Below the pieces are notes generated by a model. That model was not told where the DNA came from, did no database searches, and saw nothing but the letters and a program-made list of their open reading frames with translations. DNA of 64,000 nt from Saccharomycopsis crataegensis (lineage: Eukaryota; Ascomycota; Saccharomycetes; Ascoideales; Saccharomycopsidaceae): NCBI RefSeq assembly GCF_037102585.1, contig NW_027043819.1, forward strand, positions 558,001 through 622,000. Reading direction: 5' to 3'. Within the stretch, counting starts at the first letter, position 1; every line of letters begins with the position of its first letter. The translations under genes and the position numbers were made by a program. Positions 1 through 10,633 of this stretch are shown here, in pieces.

Positions 1-840
1 TTTTTCATCGATTTCGTCATCATGAGGCCACAATTTGGCCTTATATTTTTGACCCCAGGCTAAGAACGTGGCCATTGACCCACTTAAGGTATCTCCTTGG
101 CCTCCACATCTTCTGTTAGAGCCAATTGAGTCATTAACTATATATTCGTCTTCTCTAGCAATGATATCCATGGCTCCCTTCTGCACCACCGTCACTCCAC
201 CAAGCAACTTCGATAATCTGATGGCATTACTCGGATCTCTTGGATCTTTGCGGGCTTCAAATGTTCCTGGTTCCAATTTATCGAATAATCTTTTGAATTC
301 CATAAGATTTGGGGTCACGATGGCATTCTGGTATCCCTGGATGAGTTCTGGAGACTGTGCAAGCAAGAACAACGAGTCTGCATCCAAAACCACCGGTAAA
401 TTGCGCCTCTTGATTTCCTTTAGCACTTCCGCGGCGGTTTTCAAGTTCATAGAACTTCTTCCAAGTCCTGATCCCATGGCAACAACATCAATTCTGTCTA
501 ATAATGTGGAAACTTTCGGCATCACGTATTTCGCAATAAGCTCATCCTCATCATGGCCATCGGCAGTCTCTCCATCAATCAAGTACGGATGTACCATAAG
601 GTCTGGGGAGTAGCATTTGATGACCTGTGCCACATCTTTAGTGCAAACAACATGAACTAAATCAGCTCCGGTCTTTGCTGAACTGTCTGCTGAAAAGAAC
701 ACTGCTCCATTGTATTCACCCCCAAACACAAGGATCTTTCCCTGTTGGCCTTTGTAGAAACTGGGAAGAAGTGGGGGGATTAGAGACTTTGTAAGATAAA
801 AGATTTCTTGTTTTGATTTTGTGGCCAATGTCCTGCTCAT
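1..840 (-). CDS. NNR2: ATP-dependent (S)-NAD(P)H-hydrate dehydratase, 3' end cut by window
   Basis: The protein is the ADP/ATP-dependent dehydratase that repairs hydrated NADH and NADPH (NAD(P)HX), the CARKD/YKL151C family of the ribokinase-like fold. The frame starts at the ATG whose first base is 840 and stays open for 280 codons to the window edge, so the C-terminus is missing (the yeast protein is about 337 aa). Visible family features are KGQQGKILVFGG near the N-terminus, VVAMGSGLGR, LPVVLDADSL, a TPN/EF segment, and NRRCGGQGDTLSG, the glycine-rich anion hole with its catalytic Asp. The GG-EYNGA segment looks two residues shorter than the usual GGSxDYTGAP. It is transcribed divergently from PPE1 across about 185 bp. 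It lies 1.7 kb from QNS1, another NAD gene. Confidence 0.9.
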   Translation of the reverse strand, partial: MSRTLATKSKQEIFYLTKSLIPPLLPSFYKGQQGKILVFGGEYNGAVFFSADSSAKTGADLVHVVCTKDVAQVIKCYSPDLMVHPYLIDGETADGHDEDELIAKYVMPKVSTLLDRIDVVAMGSGLGRSSMNLKTAAEVLKEIKRRNLPVVLDADSLFLLAQSPELIQGYQNAIVTPNLMEFKRLFDKLEPGTFEARKDPRDPSNAIRLSKLLGGVTVVQKGAMDIIAREDEYIVNDSIGSNRRCGGQGDTLSGSMATFLAWGQKYKAKLWPHDDEIDEK

Positions 841-1024
841 GATGTTGATTTGCTGTGATGTTGATTGCTCTGTATGTGTTGCTGGTGATGATCATCAAGT
901 GTCTAAATTGAAATCACGCAATCATCTGTCAAAATACAAAAAAACCACAAGCTGTCTTAAACTAACAACCAATACATAAGGGTTAACTAAAAGAAAAAGA
1001 AAAAGAAAAATATAGATATAAGGA

Positions 1025-2347
1025 ATGTCCCAATTCCAGAAGCTGATATTTCAAAAAAAGCTCCAGAAAGCAGAACAGGCTTTGGGGTTTGATTTCAGTG
1101 AAGAATTAGAGGATCAGGAAGAAGAACAAGACAACAGCAGCAGTCCGTTTGCTAAGGATGCGCCTTTGCCTACTGCTAAAAATGGTCCTTTACTATCACA
1201 ACTACTCAAGAATCTGCAACAAGGAGCTGAAGCAAACACAACTGGCCTTACTTCATCTTTCAAATACCAAAAAAGGGAAGATATCAAACCAAAAGAATGG
1301 TGCGAGTTTTTTGAACACAGTAAGGTGTTAGAGCAGCAGGAGACGGGAAATAAGTTCCAGATATACTATTCCTTGCCCAATTCCAATTCCTCTCCAATTT
1401 TTATTTTCCACCATGGTGCTGGATCATCAGGATTAACTTTTGCTGTATTGGGCAAACAGATTGAACAATATCTCGCCACAGAGTCCCCACACCCAAAAAT
1501 CAAGCCTGGTATATTGGTTTTTGATGCTAGAAACCACGGAAAGACTAAAGTTGCCGAGAATGATTATTCAAGAAATTCTTTTGTCAAGGATTTTTCATTC
1601 ATTTTAAAATCATATTTAGACGAACTAGATCCATTATTCAAGGATGTCATCTCTAAAAAAGAGGCCGATCCTCAGCTTATAGTTCCTCCAATAATGCTTG
1701 TTGGTCACAGTTTAGGTGGCTCAGTGTTAACCGAGGCTCTCCACCAATACAATGGTATGAAAGATGGGTATTTCAGTAAATTGGTTGAGCTTAACATTAT
1801 TAAAGGCCTAGTTATGTTTGATATTGTGGAAGATACTGCGGTGGAGTCGTTAGCTCATATGAACAAGTTTTTAAATTCAAGACCCAAAGGGTTTAGGTCT
1901 TTGAAAATTGCTATTGATTGGCATATTAAATCAAATTTCTTGCGTAAAGGAGAATCGCCACTCGTTTCAGTACCGGCGTTATTAATGCCCGTGGAAGACA
2001 ATGATCCTGATGTGGATTCGTCATTATTCAAATATAAATGGAGAAGCGACTTAAGATTAACAGAACCATTTTGGGACACATGGTTCACTGGGTTATCTGG
2101 AGGATTTGTCAATGCCCCAGTCCAATCAAAGTTGCTAATTTTGGCTGGCAATGATAATCTAGACAAACGGTTGATGATTGGCCAAATGCAAGGGAAATTT
2201 CAATTGATTGTGTTTTTGGAGAGTGGTCATTTTCTTCACGAGGATTTACCGAACAAAACTGCTATAAGCTTGATTGATTTCTGGAAAAGAAACTTCAAGC
2301 CAAATGAAAAGAAGATCCCGATCCTATGGGGTCATATGAGAAACTGA
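1025..2347 (+). CDS. PPE1: Protein phosphatase methylesterase 1
   Basis: This is an alpha/beta hydrolase that removes the C-terminal methyl ester from the PP2A catalytic subunit and so opposes Ppm1. At 440 aa it is slightly longer than the yeast enzyme (about 400 aa). After an acidic, low-complexity N-terminus come the oxyanion segment FIFHHGAGSSG (about 126-136), the DARNHG segment (168-173), the nucleophile elbow GHSLGG with Ser229, and the late LILAGNDNLD and ESGHFLHED segments carrying the acid and His of the triad. The start is the first ATG in a frame preceded by an A-rich leader. Its 3' end faces QNS1 about 170 bp away. The same convergent PPE1/QNS1 pair exists in S. cerevisiae (YHR075C/YHR074W). 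Confidence 0.95.
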   Translation: MSQFQKLIFQKKLQKAEQALGFDFSEELEDQEEEQDNSSSPFAKDAPLPTAKNGPLLSQLLKNLQQGAEANTTGLTSSFKYQKREDIKPKEWCEFFEHSKVLEQQETGNKFQIYYSLPNSNSSPIFIFHHGAGSSGLTFAVLGKQIEQYLATESPHPKIKPGILVFDARNHGKTKVAENDYSRNSFVKDFSFILKSYLDELDPLFKDVISKKEADPQLIVPPIMLVGHSLGGSVLTEALHQYNGMKDGYFSKLVELNIIKGLVMFDIVEDTAVESLAHMNKFLNSRPKGFRSLKIAIDWHIKSNFLRKGESPLVSVPALLMPVEDNDPDVDSSLFKYKWRSDLRLTEPFWDTWFTGLSGGFVNAPVQSKLLILAGNDNLDKRLMIGQMQGKFQLIVFLESGHFLHEDLPNKTAISLIDFWKRNFKPNEKKIPILWGHMRN

Positions 2348-2515
2348 GGAGGGTGTAAAATTACATCAATACACTATTAATAAATAAAAAAACACGATAG
2401 ATACCCTGTATATTAAGCATTTGTAAGTAGTAATAGGTATATATTCAACGATCATGAAGCATATCAAAAAAAAAAAAAAGCTCTAAAGCCTAACAAACAA
2501 AATAAAAGTAGACGA

Positions 2516-4660
2516 CTAATCAACTTTCAAAACATCTGATTCGTCAAGTGTCTTTGTTTGGGTTTTTGCAATGAACTCATCGATTTTCTTACTTGCCCAA
2601 CTGAACCTTGGATCAATCAAGAAAGGTCTTAAATCAAATCTATTATCATCCGGAGAGTATTGTTCAGCGTGATATGATGGTGTCAAAACAGTTTGCTTGT
2701 GACGGTTGATAGCGTAGAAGAAATAAAATCTCTTCACTTTGACCGCGATTTCTTCAGGAGTTAATTTTGGACTCCATTCATGGTATAATTTCAAAAACAT
2801 CGAATAAGGACCACATTTGTTAACTTTTCTGAGTCTACCAAAAACCGACAATTCTTCATATGTCATGCCCATATCAATTTCATCTGACTGTACATAATCT
2901 TTAGTGATTGGCTCTAATTCAGCGGTGGGAGTGGCGTTCAAGAAATCATCCAATATTGGCATGTCAAAGCTGGTGCTACCATAAGCGATAAATTTCTTCA
3001 AGTCAGTCTTGGAAATCCCCCCAATTGGGTTAATATCCGCACTAGAACAATCATATTTGGTCAAATATCCTCTAAGACATTCATCGACATTAGCACTGCC
3101 AAGGACCAATAACCCTCCTGATTTTCTACCTCTAACCCAAGGCAACAACTGGGCGAATAAGTAAGCCAAAACCATTCTCAATCTGGCTTGGATATTTTGT
3201 AATGCCAAGTTCTCCACTTGACTCCCACCAAAGATTTTAAAAATTGGTCTTTTACCAGTCGCCACCTCAAACAAGTTGACTACACTGCCAACCAAGGAAT
3301 CCATATTTAAATCAACATGATAGGCACCGATCTTGGCCGCCAATTCTTTAGCTCTAGATCTGGTTTCGGCAGAAGAGTTCTCAGTGCCCATAAATGTTGT
3401 ATGGAAAATTCTGGAGGCAAATTCCGCTGGATCAATTGGTTTATAATCACTTTCTGGCAACAATCCAGCCACAACTTTGGCATCCTTGATAACTTGCTCG
3501 TTGCCATTTTTGGCAGCATCCGCAACCAATCTACACATCGAATGAACAATCACCGCAGTAGCACAAGAGTCAATGCCTCCAGATAACGGTAAGAAAAACC
3601 CGGCGGCCCTACATCTTCTCACATAATCCCATAACCAACAAGCAGGGCCAAGGGCGATCTCTTCTTCTGGGGTATGATAATGAATTGGGAAAGGCTTAGA
3701 TGGCGAGACCGAAGGGTCAAAAGTTTCACTGCTTGGTGATAGTTCAATTGGAACATGAATTCTTTTATAGTTTTCTTTTTGGTTGACAGCTTGTAAGCCA
3801 TGGGACATCAAAGATCTGTAACTTCTGACATCTTCAGTATCAATGGTAGCGGTGACCACTTCAACATCATCCAAAGAAAATTGGCTACCTTGGGCCACAA
3901 CCTCGCCATTAACGACAATCAAAGCACATCCATCATAATATAGTCTATCACCGTCACAACCCCTTTGGTTAGAGTATAAATAGATACCTCCGCATTTGGT
4001 AGTTGCTTCTTTAATCAAATTCATTCTGGTGTTCAATTTACGAAGCTCGTGGTGCGATCCTGAAGAGTTTGTGATGATCTCCACACCGTCCAAGGCCATG
4101 GCAATATGTGGAGAGTTTGGAGTAAACAATTCCTCACAAGTCTCAATCCCCACACAAGTGTCTAAAGTAGAAATCACAGCATCCCCAAAATCAACCCTCA
4201 ACTGCCCAGTGATTTTTTGGATCATCCTAGGTAACACAAAGTTTTCAACGTAATAAGGTCTAGACCATGGGGTGAAGAATCTCATTTCTCTGTAATTACC
4301 ATCATTAGCAAGCCACATTTTAGGTCTAATGAAAATAATTTTCCCATTATAAGCCAACACTCTACAGTTGTATCTAACATTTTTATGCATGATCGGCATC
4401 CCTATATCTAATAAGATATCAAAACAATCTTTGTTGGTCAATATAGTGGTAAGCATTTCCCAGGAGTGCAAGAAAATATCATTTTCAAGAAAGTGGTCTA
4501 AACAACCATATCCAGTGATTTCTAATTCGGGACCAACTCTTAATCTCGCCCCCTTAGACTTGGCGATCTTAATACTTTCGACAATTCTGTCTCTGTTACC
4601 TTCAAAATCAAGGGCCCATTGGTTAAGGTTACAGGTGGCAAGTGTAATATAATGAACCAT
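2516..4660 (-). CDS. QNS1: Glutamine-dependent NAD+ synthetase
   Basis: It catalyses the last step of NAD+ synthesis: deamido-NAD + Gln + ATP to NAD+. The N-terminal nitrilase-type glutaminase shows the Glu45-Lys114-Cys175 triad (GPELE, RPKMW, GIETCEE) at the same residue numbers as the human and yeast enzymes when translation begins at the ATG at 4660. That agreement decides this start over an upstream in-frame GTG. The C-terminal synthetase domain has the P-loop LSGGIDSC and the very conserved [14 protein letters not shown]. The 714-aa length is normal for the eukaryotic two-domain enzyme. It is divergent from PRO1 (258 bp apart) and convergent with PPE1. Confidence 0.97.
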   Translation of the reverse strand: MVHYITLATCNLNQWALDFEGNRDRIVESIKIAKSKGARLRVGPELEITGYGCLDHFLENDIFLHSWEMLTTILTNKDCFDILLDIGMPIMHKNVRYNCRVLAYNGKIIFIRPKMWLANDGNYREMRFFTPWSRPYYVENFVLPRMIQKITGQLRVDFGDAVISTLDTCVGIETCEELFTPNSPHIAMALDGVEIITNSSGSHHELRKLNTRMNLIKEATTKCGGIYLYSNQRGCDGDRLYYDGCALIVVNGEVVAQGSQFSLDDVEVVTATIDTEDVRSYRSLMSHGLQAVNQKENYKRIHVPIELSPSSETFDPSVSPSKPFPIHYHTPEEEIALGPACWLWDYVRRCRAAGFFLPLSGGIDSCATAVIVHSMCRLVADAAKNGNEQVIKDAKVVAGLLPESDYKPIDPAEFASRIFHTTFMGTENSSAETRSRAKELAAKIGAYHVDLNMDSLVGSVVNLFEVATGKRPIFKIFGGSQVENLALQNIQARLRMVLAYLFAQLLPWVRGRKSGGLLVLGSANVDECLRGYLTKYDCSSADINPIGGISKTDLKKFIAYGSTSFDMPILDDFLNATPTAELEPITKDYVQSDEIDMGMTYEELSVFGRLRKVNKCGPYSMFLKLYHEWSPKLTPEEIAVKVKRFYFFYAINRHKQTVLTPSYHAEQYSPDDNRFDLRPFLIDPRFSWASKKIDEFIAKTQTKTLDESDVLKVD

Positions 4661-4918
4661 CTTCAAACTGGCAACAATCACAACCTATTAAATGGCAAAC
4701 TATTGTTGGATCCTTTCGCATGCACTTCTTCCCAACTAATCTTAATAGTCTACAAAGAAAAGAAGAAAAAAATTATGTGCCCTGCTCACATGACTTATTT
4801 TTCCGGCTGATTTTTCTCAGATGATTCAATTCAAATCATTCAATTAAGGATTTCACAAAAGGAGACCTTTTGAATAGAAGGATATTTGGTAATAATAATA
4901 GTAATAATATATTTGAAA

Positions 4919-6181
4919 ATGACGAGTGATTGCAAAACTATTGTTGTGAAATTAGGCAGTTCGTCGATTGTCGATGAGGTCACAAGAGAACCAAGAATCG
5001 CTAATATGTCGCTCATCGTAGAAACCTTAGTGAAATTAAGAAGACAAGGTCATAGAATAGTCATCGTCTCTTCTGGTGCCATCGCTGTTGGGTTGAAGAG
5101 AGTGGGGCTCACATCCAAACCAAAACAACTATCGAAAGTTCAAGCGTTGGCTTCTATTGGTCAAGGTAGATTGATTGCGTTATGGGATGATCTCTTCAAA
5201 TTATTGGACCAACCAATCGGTCAGATCTTGATCACCAAGAACGATATTGCTGCTTGGAACCAATATAGAAATGCTAGAAATACTATTAATGAGTTGTTGG
5301 ATATGGATATAATCCCTATTGTCAATGAAAACGATACTTTGTCAGTTAGAGAAATCAGGTTTGGTGATAATGATACTTTGTCTGCCGTCACCGCCGCAAT
5401 GATTCAGGCTGATTATTTGTTCTTGTTGACCGATGTCGACTGTCTTTACACGGAAAACCCAAGAAATAACCCAGATGCAGTTCCAATATTGGAAGTCAAA
5501 AATATGAATGATTTGCAGGTAGACACTCTGTCGGGGGGTAGTGATGTGGGAACCGGGGGGATGACCACAAAACTTATTGCTGCGGAAATTGCTACTAGTG
5601 GTGGGGTCACCACTATTGTCACCAAGAGTTCGGTCCCAGGTAATATCGCGAGTATTGTTGACTACATTCAAGCTAACGAATCCGATCTACAGAATTTATC
5701 ATTGGAAAACGATGACGTACAATTTTTAGACAAACAAAAGAAGGAACTCGAGATGTTGGTGAAGCACGATGTTCCATTACATACTAGATTTATTGGTCAA
5801 AAGGAAAATGCTGCAAAAAATAGAGAGCTTTGGTTATTGTATGGGTTGAAACCATATGGTACAATTATCGTCGATGAAGGTGCCTCCAAGGCGTTGACCA
5901 GAAAGAATAGAGCTGGACTCTTGCCTGTGGGTATCATTGAAGTGCAAGGATCTTTCCATGAAGATCAGTGCGTAACTTTGATGCAAGGTGCTAGATTGCC
6001 AAATGGTGAACTAGACACTTCAAAAGAGTTAATAGAAATCGGTAGAGCCCGGGTGAACTACACATCGGCTGATTTGGCGAAAATTAAAGGCTTGCACAGT
6101 AACGAAATTGAGAAGGTATTGGGCTACGCCGATTCTGAATATGTTGCACATAGAGAAAATTTGGCTTTCCCAGTCATTTGA
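4919..6181 (+). CDS. PRO1: Glutamate 5-kinase (gamma-glutamyl kinase)
   Basis: First enzyme of proline synthesis: it phosphorylates glutamate to gamma-glutamyl phosphate. The amino-acid-kinase domain spans about residues 7-260, with KLGSSS near the N-terminus, [36 protein letters not shown] and the GTGGMTTK glycine loop. A C-terminal PUA domain (about 315-410) includes [12 protein letters not shown]. The chosen start is the first real ATG (4919), giving 420 aa; the frame extends upstream only through non-ATG codons. One CTG codon lies in VDT[11 protein letters not shown], a loop where Ser/Thr is common. Two strings in the QNS1-PRO1 promoter resemble the Gcn4 site (TGACTTA, TGATTCA), but neither is consensus. 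Confidence 0.96.
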   Translation: MTSDCKTIVVKLGSSSIVDEVTREPRIANMSLIVETLVKLRRQGHRIVIVSSGAIAVGLKRVGLTSKPKQLSKVQALASIGQGRLIALWDDLFKLLDQPIGQILITKNDIAAWNQYRNARNTINELLDMDIIPIVNENDTLSVREIRFGDNDTLSAVTAAMIQADYLFLLTDVDCLYTENPRNNPDAVPILEVKNMNDLQVDTLSGGSDVGTGGMTTKLIAAEIATSGGVTTIVTKSSVPGNIASIVDYIQANESDLQNLSLENDDVQFLDKQKKELEMLVKHDVPLHTRFIGQKENAAKNRELWLLYGLKPYGTIIVDEGASKALTRKNRAGLLPVGIIEVQGSFHEDQCVTLMQGARLPNGELDTSKELIEIGRARVNYTSADLAKIKGLHSNEIEKVLGYADSEYVAHRENLAFPVI

Positions 6182-6367
6182 GTCAATTTTTTTTGATAGA
6201 ATTTATCAATAATATATATACATGAGATTATATGATGATTGTTAGTCGCATGCACCACTGGTTATGTACCACGCACTGTAAAGACGGAAAAAAATATTCT
6301 TTTTGACACTGCTTTGTATGGACAGTTATATATAAATTGGGTACTTTTTACATTAATTGCGTGAATA

Positions 6368-7408
6368 ATGGCATTGGTGGCAGAAAATGAGGAAAAGATA
6401 ATTATGGATCCAAAATCGGGCTTTGTGGTGAAAACAAGGTTGGAAACCGGTACGGCAGACCCACTCCGTAGGCCACTAACTAAAGTGTTCATTAATATCT
6501 GCTCGAACCAACATGTCCCACTTCCAGACCATAACAATGAAAGTTTTAAGCCGGAAATAGTGTATCCATTGATCATGAACGACCGTTGGGAAATCCCTAT
6601 AATAACCTCGGATGAGCGTGAGGACACGGACAATAAGGGTTCTTTGTCGTATGTCTACGATTGTTTCATCAACGACAAGTGCATGAGCTGGGTTCAGTTA
6701 CATAAAGAGTTGAGACAGATCGTGACTGAATGGTGTTTAGAAAGCGTTGAATTGAGATTTGGAGTGAGACTAGATCGAGATGTCGTCAAGTACCCGAAAT
6801 TGAGCTACAAGGGGGCCCTAACATCCTTGGAAGTAATTAAAGATGACATCCAAAAAAAATCGTTCCAAAATCAAAAACAAGAACTCGAAAGATTAGCTAA
6901 TGAAAAAGACCATTTGTTAATGTTGGATGCGGTTGAAGAATCAAAAAATAAAGTGAGCGAGGTAGATGATCTGATCTCGATTTTTAGTGGGGGGCTACAG
7001 GGTGCTGGAAAGGATAAACCAAAAATCCAGGAAATTGATGCATCATCATACGTTTCAAAGCCTAAAAAACCTTCGATTATGGATATCTCTGAAGCAAATA
7101 AGGATCCTGTATCACTGGTTAAGAAGCTCTTGAATTTTGATCTCAGGTTTTGCAATTTGATGGACAAATCCAAAGGTTATCAGCTATTAATTACTATCAA
7201 ATCAGAAATTAAATCTCCGAATGATTACCAGTTGAATTATGATTCTAACAAGAAATCCCTTTTATTAAAGAACTTGAATCCTCAGTATAGAACAAAAACA
7301 GAGAGTTTCGAAATACCCGTGCCAAATTACATCATAAAGGAAAACCTGGATTGCAAGTTTGCAGTATACTTTGTCAAGGAAACTTCAACTTTGAACATTT
7401 TTATGTAA
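6368..7408 (+). CDS. PIH1: PIH1-domain protein of the R2TP chaperone complex
   Basis: Pih1/Nop17 links Rvb1-Rvb2 and Tah1 to Hsp90 and assists assembly of snoRNPs, RNA polymerases and PIKK kinases. Residues about 20-160 form the PIH1 N-terminal domain: GFVVKTRLETG, KVFINICSN, VYPLIMNDRWEIPI and VYDCFINDKCM are typical. A charged linker follows. The C-terminal ~90 residues (LLITIKSEI to TLNIFM) fit the CS-like beta-sandwich that binds Tah1. The 346-aa length matches the yeast protein (344 aa). The ATG is the first in frame and lies about 190 bp after PRO1, in the same orientation. Confidence 0.88.
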   Translation: MALVAENEEKIIMDPKSGFVVKTRLETGTADPLRRPLTKVFINICSNQHVPLPDHNNESFKPEIVYPLIMNDRWEIPIITSDEREDTDNKGSLSYVYDCFINDKCMSWVQLHKELRQIVTEWCLESVELRFGVRLDRDVVKYPKLSYKGALTSLEVIKDDIQKKSFQNQKQELERLANEKDHLLMLDAVEESKNKVSEVDDLISIFSGGLQGAGKDKPKIQEIDASSYVSKPKKPSIMDISEANKDPVSLVKKLLNFDLRFCNLMDKSKGYQLLITIKSEIKSPNDYQLNYDSNKKSLLLKNLNPQYRTKTESFEIPVPNYIIKENLDCKFAVYFVKETSTLNIFM

Positions 7409-7570
7409 AATATATTAATTAATGAATTATGAAATTGCTGACTACATCTATGTAGTATTTTTTTTTTCTTCTTAAGAATGAGTGTTTAATAAAGAATTTG
7501 ACGATGATTGTTGTTTTTTTAAAATTTATTTTTTTCTAATTTGATCTAGTTCAAAAAAAAAACCAAGATA

Positions 7571-10021
7571 TTACTGGATCCAGGCCTTGAGAGAGTCAAC
7601 TGAAGTATAAATCATCAAAACAACACCAAAAATTGTCACAATGACATTAGCGTAGCAAGCGATATGATTGTTTAACCAATAGTTTCTATCTTCACTGAAG
7701 GCATTGCCAGTGCTGATTTCTTCGACATAAGATTTTATATGAAGAATAGGTGGGTAGACATAGATTAATGGAACACAGGCAAAACTACCAATCAAAGCCA
7801 CGAATTTGTCTAGATCGGAATTACCGACCCAGGAAATTAGGGATGTAACAATAATAAGAGCGGTTCTGAATAAATTCTTCTTCCATTTGATTTTGAGGTT
7901 GTACTTGCCTGATTTGTTAGCTCCAAAAATGCCGTGCTCAAGAATTCTGATAGCTGGGAATAATTGTAGTGGAGTTGATAAAAGAATTGCTAATGCATAA
8001 AGTAGTTGAATAAAGTTGACAGATTTATTTTCTTGGGGAAAATTGTTGAGAATAACAGTTTGGACGTCATCACCATAGGCCATATAACAAATAGAACCAA
8101 TAGAGATGAAAACAACAGTGATACCAACCATAACACCACCCAAAGAGCTACTGAACTTGGATGGTTGTTTCATAGATTTTTGGATAGGAATCAATAAGCA
8201 AATACCTTCGTAAGTGAAAACTGCTGTCCCAATGAAGACGGTCCATTCATTTGGATTAAAAAATTCCACATGCTTGACATTGTTCCGGACAATCTCAAAG
8301 GCACAATTATAGTAAATGTAAATGATCCCTAGCAAAATGAAAAAGTCGGCAATTAACGCTGTTCCTGACAACTTGGAGATTTTTCTGGTTAATGATAATG
8401 GAATAAAGATCACTAATTGGCTGAAAATTAAAAACGATATTGAGATATCTTTTCCAAAGAGTGCCACCAAAACTGACCTTAAATTTTGGGCCACAAAAAC
8501 GATATATGCCGATGCAAAGCCAATTTGGGCCAACACAATAGATGTTAAAATAGAAAGTCTCATACCACTACCATAATATTTTTTACCAAGGTCACCGAAA
8601 CTATCAACGCCCGATTTAATTCGGGTGTCAATTAAGAGCAAGAAACACCAGTACGATAAAACAGAGAAAAATACCATGGTGACCACACTAAAGATAATCC
8701 CACCGTTATAGAAGCCTTTTGGAAGGAATAAAATACCGGTACCAATGAAAGCCTTTAATAATAATAATACTGCCTTGAAAGTTGAAACTGTTGACTCTTG
8801 GCCTGGGTTTCTGAATTTCTTTGTGCCACGAGAATCTGGCAACAATCTATCCTCTTCGGTGAATAGAGCCTCTCTATCATCGACGGCTTCATCGAAGTCC
8901 TCTTCGTCTTCATCTTCTTCATCACTAAGTTCTTCGCCTGCAAAATGTCCGTACAAGGATAAAAATTCAATGAAATTTCTCGTGAAAAAGGTTGGTTTTT
9001 GATTGCCGTCAAGTTTCCCGAGTCTAGCTTGCTTTTGGGCAATAAAACTTCTTCTGAATCCTCCTGGAAGTAAAATTTCACTGATATTCAAATCAGGTTC
9101 AGCAAAAGTATGGTAGTTGCCGTCATTTGGTGCACCGATACTTAAGCTAGGAAGATTACTAGTGCCGCCATTAGCTTGGAAACTTGAAAATGATCCTGTT
9201 CTAGAAATAGTATTGAAGGATTTTGTTCTTCTTGGGGCCCGTGAATGATCTCTTTTCCAATTATAGATTTCTCTAGTTATATCGCCACCTTGTAATTGTA
9301 AACTGTCAAACTCATCACCGCCGATGACCGATGACGCAGTATCGGTCTCATTTTCAGTGCTGCTGTGATTGTTGTATAAGTTGACCTCTTGGTTTCCAGG
9401 AGAGTTCGCCTCTAAATCACCAGCCACCAAATGACGGGAAATAATGTCAACGGTAGCAGGATCAGGGTTCTCAGCATCCACTGCCATGTTCAGTGGTCGA
9501 GGACTTTTGACACCCGCTGATGAAGGGTTCAAAGAAAACAAATTGTGCTGGTTGCTACTGGCCACTGAGTTAGATTTTGCAGTTTTGAAAGAAGAGGATA
9601 ACTTGTCATTAGTATTACTGTCAATACCGAAAGACGTTGTATAACTGTTTGGGTTTGGTGAAATTTTACTCATTAAAGCATTATTTGTATTCCTCAAACT
9701 CTGAGAAAGCATCGACTCTTTCTGGAACGAGTTGGTGTTATTTATCGCAATTGGCTTCAACGTGCCAATACTGTTATCAAACCCCCCTTTAATTGAGATT
9801 ACTTTTGAATCATCTCGCAAACTATTGGAAACATTCCTATAACTTCTAGGGTCGGTGGTAACTTTATTGTAATGACTGGAGCTAAAATCGCCATTATCAA
9901 AATTTTGCTGAGGCTCGACAAGCAATGGCTTCCTTAGAGAGCGGGACAATGTATTAGCAGAGGCTTCCTCGTCGTGTAAAGCTCTATTATTGGCTATTTT
10001 ATTTTGCTTATTCGATGACAT
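7571..10021 (-). CDS. AVT3: Vacuolar amino-acid exporter, Avt3/Avt4 type
   Basis: This is an 816-aa AAAP-family transporter. About 400 residues of Ser/Asn-rich, presumably cytosolic N-terminal tail end in an acidic stretch (EELSDEEDEDEEDFDEA). About eleven membrane segments follow, beginning with STVSTFKAVLLLLKAFIGTG, the signature first helix of Avt3/Avt4/SLC36. Avt3 and Avt4 release neutral amino acids from the vacuole in S. cerevisiae. AVT3 (YKL146W) lies close to LTV1 (YKL143W) there, and this gene is directly divergent from LTV1, so I use the AVT3 name. In a species that did not undergo the whole-genome duplication it would be the single ancestor of AVT3 and AVT4. The long tail is a likely site of phosphoregulation (inference). 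Confidence 0.88.
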   Translation of the reverse strand: MSSNKQNKIANNRALHDEEASANTLSRSLRKPLLVEPQQNFDNGDFSSSHYNKVTTDPRSYRNVSNSLRDDSKVISIKGGFDNSIGTLKPIAINNTNSFQKESMLSQSLRNTNNALMSKISPNPNSYTTSFGIDSNTNDKLSSSFKTAKSNSVASSNQHNLFSLNPSSAGVKSPRPLNMAVDAENPDPATVDIISRHLVAGDLEANSPGNQEVNLYNNHSSTENETDTASSVIGGDEFDSLQLQGGDITREIYNWKRDHSRAPRRTKSFNTISRTGSFSSFQANGGTSNLPSLSIGAPNDGNYHTFAEPDLNISEILLPGGFRRSFIAQKQARLGKLDGNQKPTFFTRNFIEFLSLYGHFAGEELSDEEDEDEEDFDEAVDDREALFTEEDRLLPDSRGTKKFRNPGQESTVSTFKAVLLLLKAFIGTGILFLPKGFYNGGIIFSVVTMVFFSVLSYWCFLLLIDTRIKSGVDSFGDLGKKYYGSGMRLSILTSIVLAQIGFASAYIVFVAQNLRSVLVALFGKDISISFLIFSQLVIFIPLSLTRKISKLSGTALIADFFILLGIIYIYYNCAFEIVRNNVKHVEFFNPNEWTVFIGTAVFTYEGICLLIPIQKSMKQPSKFSSSLGGVMVGITVVFISIGSICYMAYGDDVQTVILNNFPQENKSVNFIQLLYALAILLSTPLQLFPAIRILEHGIFGANKSGKYNLKIKWKKNLFRTALIIVTSLISWVGNSDLDKFVALIGSFACVPLIYVYPPILHIKSYVEEISTGNAFSEDRNYWLNNHIACYANVIVTIFGVVLMIYTSVDSLKAWIQ

Positions 10022-10282
10022 ATTATTAATGTTTTAATCACAAAAAAATGGTGAAAAAAAAAAAAAAATACTATCAAAGAGCCAACAGATTCTTGCTACT
10101 AGCAATGGATATCTTTAAAAAACCAAGTAGGTAATAACAACACCCTTTAACAAATTGCCACTGATAGTGGGTAGAAATATTTGATAATTAGAGGTTTACT
10201 TCTGCTTCTTCTTGTGCTTCTTCTCCTCGCATCACTGTGAATGAAAAAAAAAAATGGAAAATTGACATTTCGCCTGGAGGGG

Positions 10283-10288
10283 CACGTG
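10283..10288. promoter_or_regulatory. CACGTG E-box
   Basis: A perfect CACGTG palindrome in a GC-rich patch (GGGGCACGTGCGGG), the core bound by Cbf1 or other bHLH factors in yeasts. It could serve either divergent gene. The site is seen; its use is inferred. Confidence 0.45.
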
Positions 10289-10486
10289 CGGGTGGGTCAG
10301 CATCCCTGGAGGTAACAGTTCCGGTTCTGTTTGAGTCAGAGTAGCCAGCCAATGGTGGTGGATGGGAATATCTTATGTTTTCTGTTGCCTGTAGATGGGA
10401 TTGAGTGGAGGCCCTACTAATATTTATCGTAGATATAAATATGTGTATATTATGAGTGTGGAGGATCGATCTCCGCTAATTAAATC

Positions 10487-10493
10487 CGATGAG
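10487..10493 (+). promoter_or_regulatory. PAC-like motif (CGATGAG) upstream of LTV1
   Basis: CGATGAG matches the core of the PAC element typical of ribosome-biogenesis promoters. It lies about 140 bp before the LTV1 ATG and about 40 bp before an AAAAATTTTTT RRPE-like element, the usual order and spacing of this pair. Confidence 0.6.
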
Positions 10494-10530
10494 GAAAATT
10501 CCCAAGAAAAAGAAAAAAAAAAAAAAAAAA

Positions 10531-10541
10531 AAAAATTTTTT
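10531..10541 (+). promoter_or_regulatory. RRPE-like motif upstream of LTV1
   Basis: AAAAATTTTTT, the core of the RRPE bound by Stb3 in S. cerevisiae, about 90 bp before the LTV1 ATG. It sits at the end of a long A-run, so chance occurrence is possible; the nearby PAC motif makes it more credible. Confidence 0.5.
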
Positions 10542-10633
10542 AGAGTGCAAAAATATCGAATTTGACAGAATAAAACACCCTTCGAGTTATTATAAAGACT
10601 GGTGGGAAATATAGTGAATATTAACAGAGACAA

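Larger units (their letters stand above)
10022..10633. other. Divergent promoter region AVT3-LTV1
   Basis: Noncoding 612 bp between two divergent genes. It holds a CACGTG E-box nearer the AVT3 side, a PAC-like motif and an A/T RRPE-like motif close to LTV1, plus several poly(A) runs. No further gene is visible. Confidence 0.8.
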
